Positions 1 to 8,166 are shown, counted from the first letter of the stretch. The stretch: 64,000 nucleotides of DNA from Sphingomonas_B tabacisoli (GCF_042678385.1 NZ_JBHUDY010000001.1:2046001-2110000), one strand, 5' to 3'. Translations and numbers: made by a program. The notes: generated by a model not told the origin, from the sequence alone.

Positions 1-970
1 GCACCTGCACCGCGAACGCCTCGTTCAGCTCCCACAGCCCGATATCGTCCATTTTGAGGTTGAAGCGCTCGAGCAGCTTCGGGATCGCGAAGACCGGCCC
101 GATGCCCATTTCGTCGGGTTCCGTGCCCGCAACCGCCATACCGACATAACGGCCGAGCGGGTTCAAACCCTTCTTCTCGGCCACCTTCGCTTCCATCAGC
201 ACGCTCGCCGACGATCCGTCCGAAAGCTGCGAGGCGTTCCCCGCAGTGATGTTCAGGTCCGGCCCCAGCACCGGCTGCAGGGCCTTCAGCCCTTCGATCG
301 TCGTGTCGGCCCGGTTGCCTTCGTCCTTGCTGAGCGTCACGTCCTTGTAGGAGACTTCCTTCGTCTCCTTGTTGACCACAGCCATGGACGCCGTGACCGG
401 CACGATCTCGTCGTCGAACTTGCCGGCAGCCTGCGCGGCGGCGGTGCGCTGCTGCGACTGCAGCGCATATTCGTCCTGCGCGTCGCGGCTGATGCCATAG
501 CGCTTGGCGACCACTTCGGCGGTCTGCAGCATCGGCATGTAGATGTCCTTGTGCATCGCCAGCAGCTCGGGATCGGGCGCCACGCGCATCTGCGGCGTCT
601 GGACCAGGCTGATGCTCTCGACACCACCGCCGACGGCCACGTCCATATTGTCGACGATGATCTCCTTCGCCGCCGTCGCGATCGCCATCAGGCCCGACGC
701 GCACTGCCGGTCGACCGACATGCCCGCCACCGTCACCGGCAGCCCCGCGCGCAGCAGCGAGGTCCGCGCGATGTTGCCCGCCTGATGCCCCTGCTGCAGC
801 GCCGCGCCGAACACGACGTCCTGCACCTCGGCCGGATCGATCTTCGCGCGCTCGACCGCGGCGCGGATCGAATGCGCCGCCAGCGTCGGGCTCGGCAGGT
901 TGTTGAACGCCCCGCGATAGGCACGGCCGATCGGGGTGCGGGCGGTGGAAACGATGACGGCGTCGCGCAT
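1..970 (-). CDS. Acetyl-CoA C-acyltransferase (thiolase), C-terminal part outside window
   Basis: Thiolase that condenses or cleaves acyl-CoA/acetyl-CoA in the cytoplasm (beta-oxidation or acetoacetyl-CoA formation). The protein starts MRDAVIVSTARTPIG, the usual thiolase N-terminus. The nucleophilic cysteine is visible at about residue 90 in DRQCASG, and the NEAFA motif of the active site lies at the window edge. The second catalytic cysteine (CxGGG) would fall beyond base 1, so the gene is partial here. The start is the ATG read from 970. The MaoC-type hydratase gene lies just upstream on the same strand, separated by a palindromic element, which fits a fatty-acid or hydroxyacyl-CoA role. 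Substrate chain length cannot be told from this part. Confidence 0.93.
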   Translation of the reverse strand, partial: MRDAVIVSTARTPIGRAYRGAFNNLPSPTLAAHSIRAAVERAKIDPAEVQDVVFGAALQQGHQAGNIARTSLLRAGLPVTVAGMSVDRQCASGLMAIATAAKEIIVDNMDVAVGGGVESISLVQTPQMRVAPDPELLAMHKDIYMPMLQTAEVVAKRYGISRDAQDEYALQSQQRTAAAQAAGKFDDEIVPVTASMAVVNKETKEVSYKDVTLSKDEGNRADTTIEGLKALQPVLGPDLNITAGNASQLSDGSSASVLMEAKVAEKKGLNPLGRYVGMAVAGTEPDEMGIGPVFAIPKLLERFNLKMDDIGLWELNEAFAVQV

Positions 971-986
971 GAGAGGCTCCTTCTTG

Positions 987-1087
987 AGCCCCTCCCCTTC
1001 AGGGGAGGGGACGGGGGTGGGGCTGTCTGGTTGGTGCGGAGCCGATCACCGGCCCCACCCCAACCCCTCCCCTGAAGGGGAGGGGCT
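987..1087. repeat. Paired-hairpin palindromic element
   Basis: Two 22-nt self-complementary hairpins (989-1010 and 1064-1085, CCCCTCCCcttCAGGGGAGGGG type) face each other. Each is followed inward by a G-rich or C-rich tract (acgggggtgggg / ccccaccccaa), so the whole unit is also an inverted repeat around a spacer of about 30 bp. It lies between the thiolase start and the MaoC stop. The layout is the same as the elements at 3496, 4522, 5049 and 41294, with a different hairpin tip. Confidence 0.85.
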
Positions 1088-1093
1088 TAGCCC

Positions 1094-1552
1094 TCAAACA
1101 AAAAACTGGCCGATCCACTCGGCGATCAATGCGGGCTTGTCCTCGCCCTCGATCTCGACGGTGACTTCGGTGGTCTGCTGGCACTGCCCGGGGCGCTTTT
1201 CCTCGAACGCGAGCAGCTTGAAATGGCCGCGCACGCGCTTGCCCGCGCGCACCGGCGCGAGAAAGCGGAGTCGGTCGCTGCCATAGTTCACGCCCATCTT
1301 GATCCCGCCGACCCGCGGCATGTCGGTCAGCTGGTTCAGCATCGGCAGCAGCGAAAGCGTGAGGAACCCGTGCGCGATGGTGCCGCCGAACGGCGTCAGC
1401 TTCGCCTTTTCCTCGTCGACATGGATGAACTGATGGTCGCCGGTGGCGTCCGCGAATTTGTTGATCATGTCCTGGCTGACGGTCACCCATTCGGATGTGC
1501 CGAGGTCCTGGCCGACGAGCGCGGCATACTCCTCGATGGTAACCGTCCCCAT
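1094..1552 (-). CDS. MaoC-like (R)-specific enoyl-CoA hydratase
   Basis: Single hot-dog-fold hydratase of 152 residues, the usual length for PhaJ/MaoC proteins. It hydrates enoyl-CoA to (R)-3-hydroxyacyl-CoA in the cytoplasm. The hydratase-2 signature with its catalytic Asp and His is visible: FADATGDHQFIHVDEE followed by FGGTIAHGFLTLSLLP. The start chosen is the ATG at 1552 (MGTVTIEEY), which has a good Shine-Dalgarno (GAGGAAAGG) just upstream. The open frame continues further upstream only into a structured repeat. It precedes the thiolase on the same strand, so both may be transcribed together for acyl-CoA metabolism. Confidence 0.9.
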   Translation of the reverse strand: MGTVTIEEYAALVGQDLGTSEWVTVSQDMINKFADATGDHQFIHVDEEKAKLTPFGGTIAHGFLTLSLLPMLNQLTDMPRVGGIKMGVNYGSDRLRFLAPVRAGKRVRGHFKLLAFEEKRPGQCQQTTEVTVEIEGEDKPALIAEWIGQFFV

Positions 1553-1581
1553 GCCTTTCCTCACCCTCGTTTCTGTCGTCA

Positions 1582-1849
1582 GGGTCCAGACCTGCAACCG
1601 GCAACGGCCAGGATCGCCCGGAGAGGCGCGCTGGCAAGAAGCGCCGTGCAGACGCGTAGCCTGAGCTACGCGCAAACAAGCGACGTAGCCAGCGCGTCTC
1701 TCCGGGCGACCGCGAAGCGGCGGGCGGATTTTGGCGCGATGCGGTGTCGCTCGTCGGGCAGGTAGCTTCAGCTACCTGCCTGTCCTCGCTCCTAGCCTCG
1801 CGCCAAAATCCGCTCCGTCATGGCCATTGCCGGTTGTAGGTCTGGACCC
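1582..1849. repeat. 268-bp cloverleaf-like inverted-repeat element
   Basis: A 29-nt outer inverted repeat (1582-1610 with 1821-1849, 27/29 paired) encloses two further stem-loops. Arm A is 1615-1635 with 1688-1708 (20/21 paired) and is tipped by an 8-bp hairpin at 1653-1672. Arm B is 1724-1739 with 1798-1813 (16/16 paired) and is tipped by a 10-bp hairpin at 1757-1780. Both tip hairpins contain GTAGC...GCTAC. No credible reading frame is present. It fills most of the gap between the MaoC gene (start 1552) and putA (start 1906). It could be a miniature mobile element or a structured RNA/DNA site; nothing here decides which. Confidence 0.8.
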
Positions 1850-1905
1850 TACAGCGCGCCCATTCCTACGAAATCAAGCGCCCGGCAAGGGCAAGGCCGA
1901 GACCC

Positions 1906-4900
1906 ATGGATTCCGCAACGTCATCCTTCGCAAGCGAACTGAAGCGTCTCCACCGCGCGCCCGAACCGGACGTGCTGAAGCCCCTTCTCGCCCATGCGCG
2001 ACTCGCCCCCGGGGAGCGCGAGCGCGTCGTCCAGACCGCGCTCGGCCTGCTCGCCGACCTCCGCGCCGCCCAGTCGTCGGGCTGGGTCAACCAGTTCCTC
2101 CAGCAATACCGTCTGAACTCGTCGGAAGGCGTCGCGCTGCTCTCGCTCGCCGAAGCGTTCCTGCGCGTGCCGGACCCGGAGACCGCCGACCAGCTCATCG
2201 CCGATAAATTCGGGGACGCCGACTGGGCTGCGCACAAGGGCCAGAGCTCGTCCAAGCTGGTCAACACCGCGACCTGGGGCCTCGTCATCGGCAAGGCGCT
2301 CGTCAGCGAAGGCGCCCAGGGCGGCGTGCTCCGCCGCCTGATCGCGCGCGCAGGCGAGCCGTTCGTCCGCCAGGCCGTCGGCGCCGCAATGAAGATGATG
2401 GGCGAGGTCTTCGTGATGGGCCGCACCATCGACGAAGCGATGGCCCGCATGAAAAAGCCCGAGAACCGGGGCTTCACCGCCAGCTTCGACATGCTCGGCG
2501 AAGCGGCGCGGACCTTCCCCGACGGTCAGCGCTATTTCGACGCCTATATGGGCGCGATCGACGCGGTCGGCCGCGATCCCGCCGCCGGCCATTCGATCTC
2601 GGTGAAGCTCTCAGCGCTCCATCCCCGCTACGAGGTTTCGCAATGGGACCGATGCGTGCCTGCACTCACCGAGATGCTGGAAACGCTCGCGATCCGCGCC
2701 GCCGACAAGGGCATCGCGCTCACCGTCGATGCCGAGGAGTCGGAACGGCTGGAAATGAGCCTGGACATCATTTCAGCCGTCGCCTGCCTGCCGCGGCTGA
2801 AGGGCTGGGACGGCTATGGCATGGCCGTCCAGGGCTATGGCAAGCGCGCCCAAGCCGTCATCGGCTGGGCCGACGCGCTCGGCCAGGAGACCGGCCGCCG
2901 CATGAACGTCCGCTTGGTCAAGGGCGCCTATTGGGACAGCGAGATCAAGCGCACCCAGGAAGCCGGGCTCAGCGACTATCCGCTGTTCACCCGCAAGGCC
3001 GCGACCGACGTCTCCTATCTCGCCTGCGCGAAGGACATGCTGGCGGCGAAAGGCATCGCCCCCGCCTTCGCCAGCCATAACGCGCTCACCGTCGCGACGA
3101 TCGTCGAATGGGCGGGCCAGAGCCGCGATTTCGAATTCCAGCGCCTGCACGGCATGGGCGAAGGACTCTACGAGCGGCTGGTCCGCGAGGAAGGCTATCG
3201 CTGCCGCATCTACGCCCCGGTCGGCGGCCACCGCGACCTGCTCGCCTATCTCGTCCGCCGCCTGCTTGAGAACGGCGCCAATTCCAGCTTCGTCCACCAG
3301 CTCGCCGACGAACGCCTGACCGACGACGAACTCCTCGCCGACCCGGTCGAGAAGATCGCCAAAGTCGGCGGCGAACGCCACCCGAGCATCCCCCTCCCCC
3401 GCGACCTGTTCGCGCCGGAGCGGAAGAACAGCGAAGGCGTGGACCTGCAGGACAAGGACACGCTGGCCGGGGTTGCGAGTGCCATCGCCACTTCTCCCCT
3501 CCCGCTTGCGGGAGGGGCCGGGGGTGGGAAGACGCCTGATCCCGGCGCGGGTTCAAACGCTCTTCCCACCCCTAACCCCTCCCGCAAGCGGGAGGGGGAT
3601 TTGATCGGCGCGGCCCAATCCGCCTATCCCGCCTGGACCGCCCGCCCGGTCCACGAACGCGCCGACTGCCTCGACCGCCTCTCCGACCTGCTCGAAACCC
3701 ACCGCACCGAGCTGATGGCGATCTGCGTCCACGAAGCGCGGAAGACCATCCCCGACGCCCTCGCCGAAGTCCGCGAGGCCGTCGATTTCTGCCGCTATTA
3801 CGCCGACCAGGCGCGCGCCCACCTGGTGCCGATCGAACTTCCCGGACCGACCGGCGAGCGCAACGTGCTGCGCCACGAAGGCCGCGGCGTCTGGGCGACG
3901 ATCGCGCCCTGGAACTTCCCGCTCGCGATCTTCCTGGGCCAGACCGTCGCCGCGCTGGTCGCCGGCAATGCGGTCATCGCCAAGCCCGCGCCGCAGACGC
4001 CGCGCATCGCCGCCCGCGCCGTCGAGCTGGCGCATGAAGCGGGCGTGCCGCGCGATGTGCTGATCCTGGCGGAAGGCGGGCCCGACGTCGGCGCCGCGAT
4101 CGTCGCCGATCCGCGCATCGCCGGCGTCGCCTTCACCGGATCGACGCCCACCGCGCGTAAGATCGCCCGCAGCCTGCTCGACGACGAAAGCCGCCCGCTG
4201 GTGCCGCTGATCGCGGAGACTGGCGGGGTGAACGCGATGATCGTCGATTCCACGGCCCTCCCCGAACAGGTCGTGCAGGACGTCGTCACGTCCTCCTTCC
4301 GCTCGGCCGGCCAGCGCTGCTCGGCGCTCCGCCTGCTGCTGCTGCAGGAGGACGTCGCCGAGGGTATGCTCGAAATGCTCGCCGGCGCGATGGACACGCT
4401 GATCGTCGGCGACCCCGCCGATCCCGCGACCGACGTCGGCCCGGTCATCGACCAGGCGGCCTACGACAAGCTGATGGCCCATCGCGAGAAGATGCGGAAC
4501 AGCTGGATCCACACCGTCTCGCCCCTCCCGCTTGCGGGAGGGGCCGGGGGTGGGAAATCGCCTCAACCCGGTGCGGATTCAAACGCTCTTCCCACCCCTA
4601 ACCCCTCCCGCAAGCGGGAGGGGAACATGTTCTTCGTCCCCCCAACCGCCATCCGCCTTCGCTCGATGGACGACCTCTCCACCGAATGGTTCGGCCCGCT
4701 CCTCCACGTCGCGACCTGGAAAGCCGGCGAGCTCGAGGAAACGATCGCCCGCGTGAACGCCAAGGGCTTCGGCCTGACGATGGGCCTGCACAGCCGCATC
4801 GCCCGCTCGGCCGAGACGGTCGAGGCGCTCGCCCGCGTCGGCAATCTCTACGTCAACCGCTCGATGATCGGCGCGATCGTGGGCAGCCAGCCCTTCGGCG

Positions 4901-5043
4901 GCGAAGGCTTCAGCGGCACCGGCCCCAAGGCCGGCGGCCCGCACTACCTCCCGCGGTTCTGCGCCGAACGCGTGACCAGCACCGACACCACCAGCTCAGG
5001 CGGCAACGCGACGCTGCTGAGCCTGGACGATATCGGCTTCTAA
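1906..5043 (+). CDS. putA: Bifunctional proline dehydrogenase / L-glutamate gamma-semialdehyde dehydrogenase PutA
   Basis: Oxidises proline to glutamate in two steps within one 1045-residue protein. The FAD-dependent proline dehydrogenase barrel covers about residues 180-470 (RLVKGAYWDSEIK at 336; the substrate-site region near GANSSFVHQ at about 456). The aldehyde dehydrogenase part covers about 575-1030: APWNFPLAIF at 667, FTGSTPTARK at 743, catalytic Glu771 in ETGG and Cys805 in GQRCS. There is no N-terminal ribbon-helix-helix DNA-binding domain, so this is the enzyme-only type. Two 34-residue segments (about 531-564 and 873-906) are translated palindromic elements. The first is in the linker between the domains, the second in a loop of the aldehyde dehydrogenase fold. 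The frame stays open through both, and the catalytic residues are intact. Confidence 0.96.
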   Translation: MDSATSSFASELKRLHRAPEPDVLKPLLAHARLAPGERERVVQTALGLLADLRAAQSSGWVNQFLQQYRLNSSEGVALLSLAEAFLRVPDPETADQLIADKFGDADWAAHKGQSSSKLVNTATWGLVIGKALVSEGAQGGVLRRLIARAGEPFVRQAVGAAMKMMGEVFVMGRTIDEAMARMKKPENRGFTASFDMLGEAARTFPDGQRYFDAYMGAIDAVGRDPAAGHSISVKLSALHPRYEVSQWDRCVPALTEMLETLAIRAADKGIALTVDAEESERLEMSLDIISAVACLPRLKGWDGYGMAVQGYGKRAQAVIGWADALGQETGRRMNVRLVKGAYWDSEIKRTQEAGLSDYPLFTRKAATDVSYLACAKDMLAAKGIAPAFASHNALTVATIVEWAGQSRDFEFQRLHGMGEGLYERLVREEGYRCRIYAPVGGHRDLLAYLVRRLLENGANSSFVHQLADERLTDDELLADPVEKIAKVGGERHPSIPLPRDLFAPERKNSEGVDLQDKDTLAGVASAIATSPLPLAGGAGGGKTPDPGAGSNALPTPNPSRKREGDLIGAAQSAYPAWTARPVHERADCLDRLSDLLETHRTELMAICVHEARKTIPDALAEVREAVDFCRYYADQARAHLVPIELPGPTGERNVLRHEGRGVWATIAPWNFPLAIFLGQTVAALVAGNAVIAKPAPQTPRIAARAVELAHEAGVPRDVLILAEGGPDVGAAIVADPRIAGVAFTGSTPTARKIARSLLDDESRPLVPLIAETGGVNAMIVDSTALPEQVVQDVVTSSFRSAGQRCSALRLLLLQEDVAEGMLEMLAGAMDTLIVGDPADPATDVGPVIDQAAYDKLMAHREKMRNSWIHTVSPLPLAGGAGGGKSPQPGADSNALPTPNPSRKREGNMFFVPPTAIRLRSMDDLSTEWFGPLLHVATWKAGELEETIARVNAKGFGLTMGLHSRIARSAETVEALARVGNLYVNRSMIGAIVGSQPFGGEGFSGTGPKAGGPHYLPRFCAERVTSTDTTSSGGNATLLSLDDIGF
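3496..3597 (+). repeat. In-frame palindromic insert 1 within putA
   Basis: A 102-bp paired-hairpin element: hairpin CCCCTCCCGCTTGCGGGAGGGG at 3496-3517 and its CGCAAGCG-centred partner at 3576-3597, with G-rich and C-rich inner tracts and a spacer. 102 is divisible by three and the reading phase is open, so it adds 34 residues (starting PLPLAGGAGGGK, ending NPSRKREG) to PutA between the two enzyme domains. Confidence 0.92.
4522..4623 (+). repeat. In-frame palindromic insert 2 within putA
   Basis: A second 102-bp copy, nearly identical to the one at 3496-3597, with hairpins at 4522-4543 and 4602-4623. It sits in the same orientation and the same reading phase. Its 34 translated residues match those of the first copy at 31 positions. 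It falls after the catalytic Cys805 region, in the segment following VGPVIDQAAYDKLMAHREKM, a loop region in aldehyde dehydrogenases. Confidence 0.92.
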
Positions 5044-5048
5044 CCTCT

Positions 5049-5231
5049 CCCCTCCCGCTTGCGAGTGCTGTAGCCAGATCAGGTGAAACATGCCCCCGGC
5101 ATGTTTCAGGATCGTCTGGGAGACGATCCGGCCTGATCGGGCTGCAGCACTGGGCCGGGGGAGGGAATGTCGGGACCCAAGGAGCGGGACAAAACACGCC
5201 CACCCCTAACCCCTCGCGCAAGCGGGAGGGG
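5049..5231. repeat. Paired-hairpin element interrupted by a second structured element
   Basis: The left hairpin begins at 5049 (CCCCTCCCGCTTGCG) but is broken at about 5063, where an unrelated 88-bp structured sequence (5064-5151) is inserted. The family sequence resumes at 5152 (GGGCCGGGGGAGGGAA) and ends with the right hairpin at 5210-5231. It lies between the convergent putA and Nudix genes and may serve as their shared terminator. Confidence 0.8.
5064..5151. repeat. 88-bp cloverleaf-shaped insertion inside the palindromic element
   Basis: Outer stem 5064-5083 with 5132-5151 (18 of 20 positions paired, ending AGTGCTG/CAGCACT). Two perfect inner hairpins follow one another inside it: 5085-5107 (GAAACATGCC/GGCATGTTTC) and 5110-5128 (GATCGTCT/AGACGATC). 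The result is a compact three-way junction. It contains no open reading frame. Confidence 0.82.
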
Positions 5232-5233
5232 TA

Positions 5234-5887
5234 CTATCCACGCATCACGCTCGTCCACTTCTCCGCCGTCACCGGATACCCCAGCCCTTCCGGAATACAC
5301 AGCCACGGCCCGTCCTCCCGCTCCTCCGCGAACGGCGTGATCGTCACCACCGGATGGGCAATTGCGTGCTCCAGGGCTTCGGCAAAGCTGTTGAATTGCG
5401 CCAGCCGCTCCAGATTGCGGCGCGTCGGGAAGATGATCTCCGCCTCGCCGCGATCGCACATGGCCAGCACCTCGCGCGCGCTGCACCAGAAGGCCCGCAC
5501 CGTCTCGCCGCCGTCCGCGCGCGGATCCGGCGCGTCGGCCGCCACCGGTGCGATGTAGAAACGCGTGTCGAAGTTGCGCGCCTGACGGTGCTTGGGCAGC
5601 CAACGCGCGAACGGCGTGAGATCGTGAATGCCAAGCCCGAAATCGAAGCCGACCTCCTCCACCGTCTCGCGCAGCGCGGCAATGCGAGCGGCCGCCTCCT
5701 CCAAGTCCAGCTCTGGATGCTCCGCTGCCCGGACTCGATCCTCGGGATCGATCCGGCCGCCCGGAAACACCAGCGCGCCACCGGCGAAGGCCATGCCCGC
5801 CGCCCGCTGCGTGATCAGCAGCTCCGGCGGCCCGTCGCCGTGCTCGCGAAACAGTATCAGGGTGGCGGCAGGAATCGCTTCGATCAT
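5234..5887 (-). CDS. NUDIX hydrolase (RDX2/NUDT19-like)
   Basis: Predicted nucleoside-diphosphate-type pyrophosphohydrolase of 217 residues. The N-terminal half holds a Nudix fold (AATLILFREHGDGPPELLITQRA, then FPGGRIDPED). The Nudix box helix is AALRETVEEVGFDFG, with the REx2EExG core conserved. The spacing between GG and RE is longer than in classical MutT proteins, as in the CoA/acyl-CoA-directed RDX2 and NUDT19 group. The substrate is therefore uncertain. Its stop codon lies two bases from a palindromic element that separates it from the convergent putA. The downstream end of the LysR gene is 4 bp upstream, so the two minus-strand genes may share a transcript. Confidence 0.85.
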   Translation of the reverse strand: MIEAIPAATLILFREHGDGPPELLITQRAAGMAFAGGALVFPGGRIDPEDRVRAAEHPELDLEEAAARIAALRETVEEVGFDFGLGIHDLTPFARWLPKHRQARNFDTRFYIAPVAADAPDPRADGGETVRAFWCSAREVLAMCDRGEAEIIFPTRRNLERLAQFNSFAEALEHAIAHPVVTITPFAEEREDGPWLCIPEGLGYPVTAEKWTSVMRG

Positions 5888-5890
5888 GGC

Positions 5891-6781
5891 TTACGCTTTG
5901 GAGGAGAAGCGCCCGACAAGAAAGTGGACCAGCGCCTCCACGCGCGCCGGCCGCAACGGATTAGGCGGCGTGACCAGATGCAGCGCGATCGGCGGCGCGG
6001 TCCAGTCGGTCAGCACTTCCTCCAGCGTGCCCTCGGCCAGGTCGGGTCCCACGATGAAGTCGGGAAGCACAGTGACCCCCAGCCCCGCACGCAGGGCCGG
6101 CAGCATCGCTTCGCCGCTGCTTGCCCGCAGCGGCCCTTCGGGTTTCACGGACACTTGCTCGCCGCCCGGCCCGTTGAACCGCCAGACCTCGCTGTTCGCG
6201 TACCAGATGCAGCGATGCTCGCCGAGCTCGGCCGGGTGCGCCGGCCGGCCATGCGCTTCGAAATAGGCGCGGCTGGCGACGACGTGGGAGCGGATCGGCA
6301 TCAGCCGCCGCGCGCGAAGCGAGCTGTCGGGAAGCTGGGCAATGCGCAGCGCGACGTCGATGCCTTGCTCGACGATGTCCACCTTGCGGTCGTCGAGACA
6401 CAAGTCGATCGTGATGTCGGGATACTGCGCCAGGAAATCGGCGATCGCCGGCGCGACTTGTTGCAGTCCGAACGTCATCGGCGCGGCCAGCCGGACTAAT
6501 CCTTTTGGCGCGGTCGCGGCGTCGCTCGCTTCTTCCTCGGCGGAGACCGCTTCTGCCAAAATCCGCTGCGCGCGCGGCGCAAGCGCCCGGCCGGTCTCGG
6601 TCAGCGACAGGGTGCGCGAGGTTCTGTGGAACAGTGTCGCCCCCAGATGCGCTTCCAGCCTTGTGACTGCTTTCGACACGGTCGCCTTGCTCAGGCCGAG
6701 CGCACGCGCGGCCGCGCTGAACGAGCGATGCTCGACCACGCTCGCGAAAATCGCCCAGGCTTCGAAGTCAGGAAGTCGCAT
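5891..6781 (-). CDS. LysR-family transcriptional regulator
   Basis: A 296-residue regulator of typical LysR length. The N-terminal winged helix-turn-helix is clear (FASVVEHRSFSAAARALGLSKATVSKAVTRLE, given here only as a span of residues 11-42), followed by the linker and a periplasmic-binding-like effector domain. It is divergent from the pirin-wrbA pair with a 90-bp gap containing an inverted repeat at 6787-6801. LysR proteins usually control the divergent neighbour and themselves, so pirin and wrbA are the likely targets. The effector is unknown. Confidence 0.93.
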   Translation of the reverse strand: MRLPDFEAWAIFASVVEHRSFSAAARALGLSKATVSKAVTRLEAHLGATLFHRTSRTLSLTETGRALAPRAQRILAEAVSAEEEASDAATAPKGLVRLAAPMTFGLQQVAPAIADFLAQYPDITIDLCLDDRKVDIVEQGIDVALRIAQLPDSSLRARRLMPIRSHVVASRAYFEAHGRPAHPAELGEHRCIWYANSEVWRFNGPGGEQVSVKPEGPLRASSGEAMLPALRAGLGVTVLPDFIVGPDLAEGTLEEVLTDWTAPPIALHLVTPPNPLRPARVEALVHFLVGRFSSKA

Positions 6782-6786
6782 ATCTC

Positions 6787-6801
6787 GAAACGATGAGTTT
6801 C
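6787..6801. promoter_or_regulatory. Candidate LysR operator
   Basis: Perfect inverted repeat GAAAC-N5-GTTTC immediately upstream of the LysR start, with a third GTTTC half-site at 6806-6810. It lies in the 90-bp divergent promoter region between the regulator and the pirin gene. Position and symmetry suggest the regulator's own binding site, although the classical T-N11-A form is not strict. Confidence 0.45.
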
Positions 6802-6871
6802 CTACGTTTCTATTTCTTATCTGATCCGACGCGCTATCTCAACCTCATCTTACTTCCACGAGGTTCGCAAC

Positions 6872-7576
6872 ATGGTCGAAAAACGCCCCTTCGAAACGCT
6901 GGGTCATGCTGAGCACGGTTGGCTCAATGCCCGGCATCATTTCTCCTTCGCCAATTACTACGACCCCAATCGCATGAGCTGGGGCGCCCTCCGGGTCTGG
7001 AACGACGACGAGATCGCCGCCAACAGCGGCTTCCCGCCCCACCCGCACCGCGACATGGAGATCATCACCTATGTCCGCTCCGGCGCGATCACGCACCAGG
7101 ATTCGATGGGCAACACCGGCCGCACTGAGGCCGGCGACGTTCAGGTCATGAGCGCCGGCACCGGCGTCCGCCATGCCGAGTATAATCTCGAGCCCGAGAC
7201 CACGACCTTGTTCCAGATCTGGATCGAGCCGAAGCGGTCGGGCGGTTCCCCAAGCTGGGGCGCCAAGCCTTTCCCGAAGGGTGATCGCTCGGGCCGGTTC
7301 GTCACCCTCGCCAGCGGCTTCGACGAAGACCTGGCGGAAGGCGCGCTCCCCATCCGCGCCGACGCCCGGGTGCTCGGTGCGACGCTGAAGGCGGGCGAAA
7401 GCCTCGACTATGATCTGGGCGAAGGCCGCCACGCCTATCTGGTGCCCGCGACCGGCGCGATCGAGATCGACGGCACGGCGCTGAAAGCCCGCGACGGCGC
7501 GGCGCTGACCGGCGGCAACACCGTCCGCATCACGGCCCAAGAGGACGCCGAAATCGTAATGGTCGATTCCGAATAA
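6872..7576 (+). CDS. Pirin family protein (quercetinase-like bicupin)
   Basis: A 234-residue bicupin. The four metal-ligand residues of pirins are present with the correct spacing: His57 and His59 in HPHRDME, His101 and Glu103 in GVRHAEYN. Bacterial members such as YhhW can have quercetin dioxygenase activity; others are redox or metabolic modulators. It is followed after 11 bp by wrbA and is divergent from a LysR regulator. This arrangement, with a pirin, a quinone reductase and a LysR protein, suggests a response to quinones or electrophilic aromatics. Confidence 0.93.
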   Translation: MVEKRPFETLGHAEHGWLNARHHFSFANYYDPNRMSWGALRVWNDDEIAANSGFPPHPHRDMEIITYVRSGAITHQDSMGNTGRTEAGDVQVMSAGTGVRHAEYNLEPETTTLFQIWIEPKRSGGSPSWGAKPFPKGDRSGRFVTLASGFDEDLAEGALPIRADARVLGATLKAGESLDYDLGEGRHAYLVPATGAIEIDGTALKARDGAALTGGNTVRITAQEDAEIVMVDSE

Positions 7577-7587
7577 GGAGACATGAA

Positions 7588-8166
7588 ATGACGAAAGTTC
7601 TGGTGCTCTATTACTCCACCTACGGCCACATCGCCCATATGGCCGACGCGGTTGCGGAAGGCGCACGCGAAGCGGGCGCCGAGGTCGACATCCGCCGCGT
7701 GCCCGATCTGGTCGGAACGCAGGTCGCGCGGCCCGAAGCCCCGCAGGCGCTGATCGACGAGCTCGCGCACTATGATGCGATCGTGATCGGCACCGGCACC
7801 CGCTTCGGTCGGATGAGCGCACCGATGGCTGCATTCCTCGATCAGGCCGGCGGCTTATGGGCCACCGGCGCGCTGAACGGAAAGGTCGGCGCCGCCTTCA
7901 CTTCGTCGGCAACCCAGCACGGCGGCCAGGAAACGACTTTGTTCTCGATCATCACCAACCTGCTGCACTTCGGCATGACGGTGGTGGGTCTGGACTACGG
8001 CTATGCCGCGCAGATGGGGCATGACACTGTTGTGGGCGGTGCGCCCTATGGCGCGACGACGATCGCGGGTGGTCGTGGCGAGCGCCAGCCGAGCGATGCC
8101 GATCTTGGGGGCGCCCGCTATCTCGGCCGCCGGGTCGCGGAGACCGCGAAGAAGCTGTTCGGCTAG
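7588..8166 (+). CDS. wrbA: NAD(P)H:quinone oxidoreductase WrbA
   Basis: Flavodoxin-like FMN protein of 192 residues that reduces quinones by two electrons, avoiding semiquinones. The FMN phosphate loop is at residues 9-14 (YSTYGH), and later family motifs are seen: GTGTRFGRMSAPMAAFLDQ region, TSSATQHGGQE and GGAPYGATTIAG. A clear Shine-Dalgarno (AAGGAGA) precedes the ATG. It is co-transcribed with the pirin gene and probably controlled by the divergent LysR protein. Confidence 0.95.
   Translation: MTKVLVLYYSTYGHIAHMADAVAEGAREAGAEVDIRRVPDLVGTQVARPEAPQALIDELAHYDAIVIGTGTRFGRMSAPMAAFLDQAGGLWATGALNGKVGAAFTSSATQHGGQETTLFSIITNLLHFGMTVVGLDYGYAAQMGHDTVVGGAPYGATTIAGGRGERQPSDADLGGARYLGRRVAETAKKLFG

Noticed and set aside
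3496..4623. Possible frameshift or pseudogene state of putA because of repeat insertions
   Set aside because: Both inserts are 102 bp, the frame is continuous, and all active-site residues on either side are intact.
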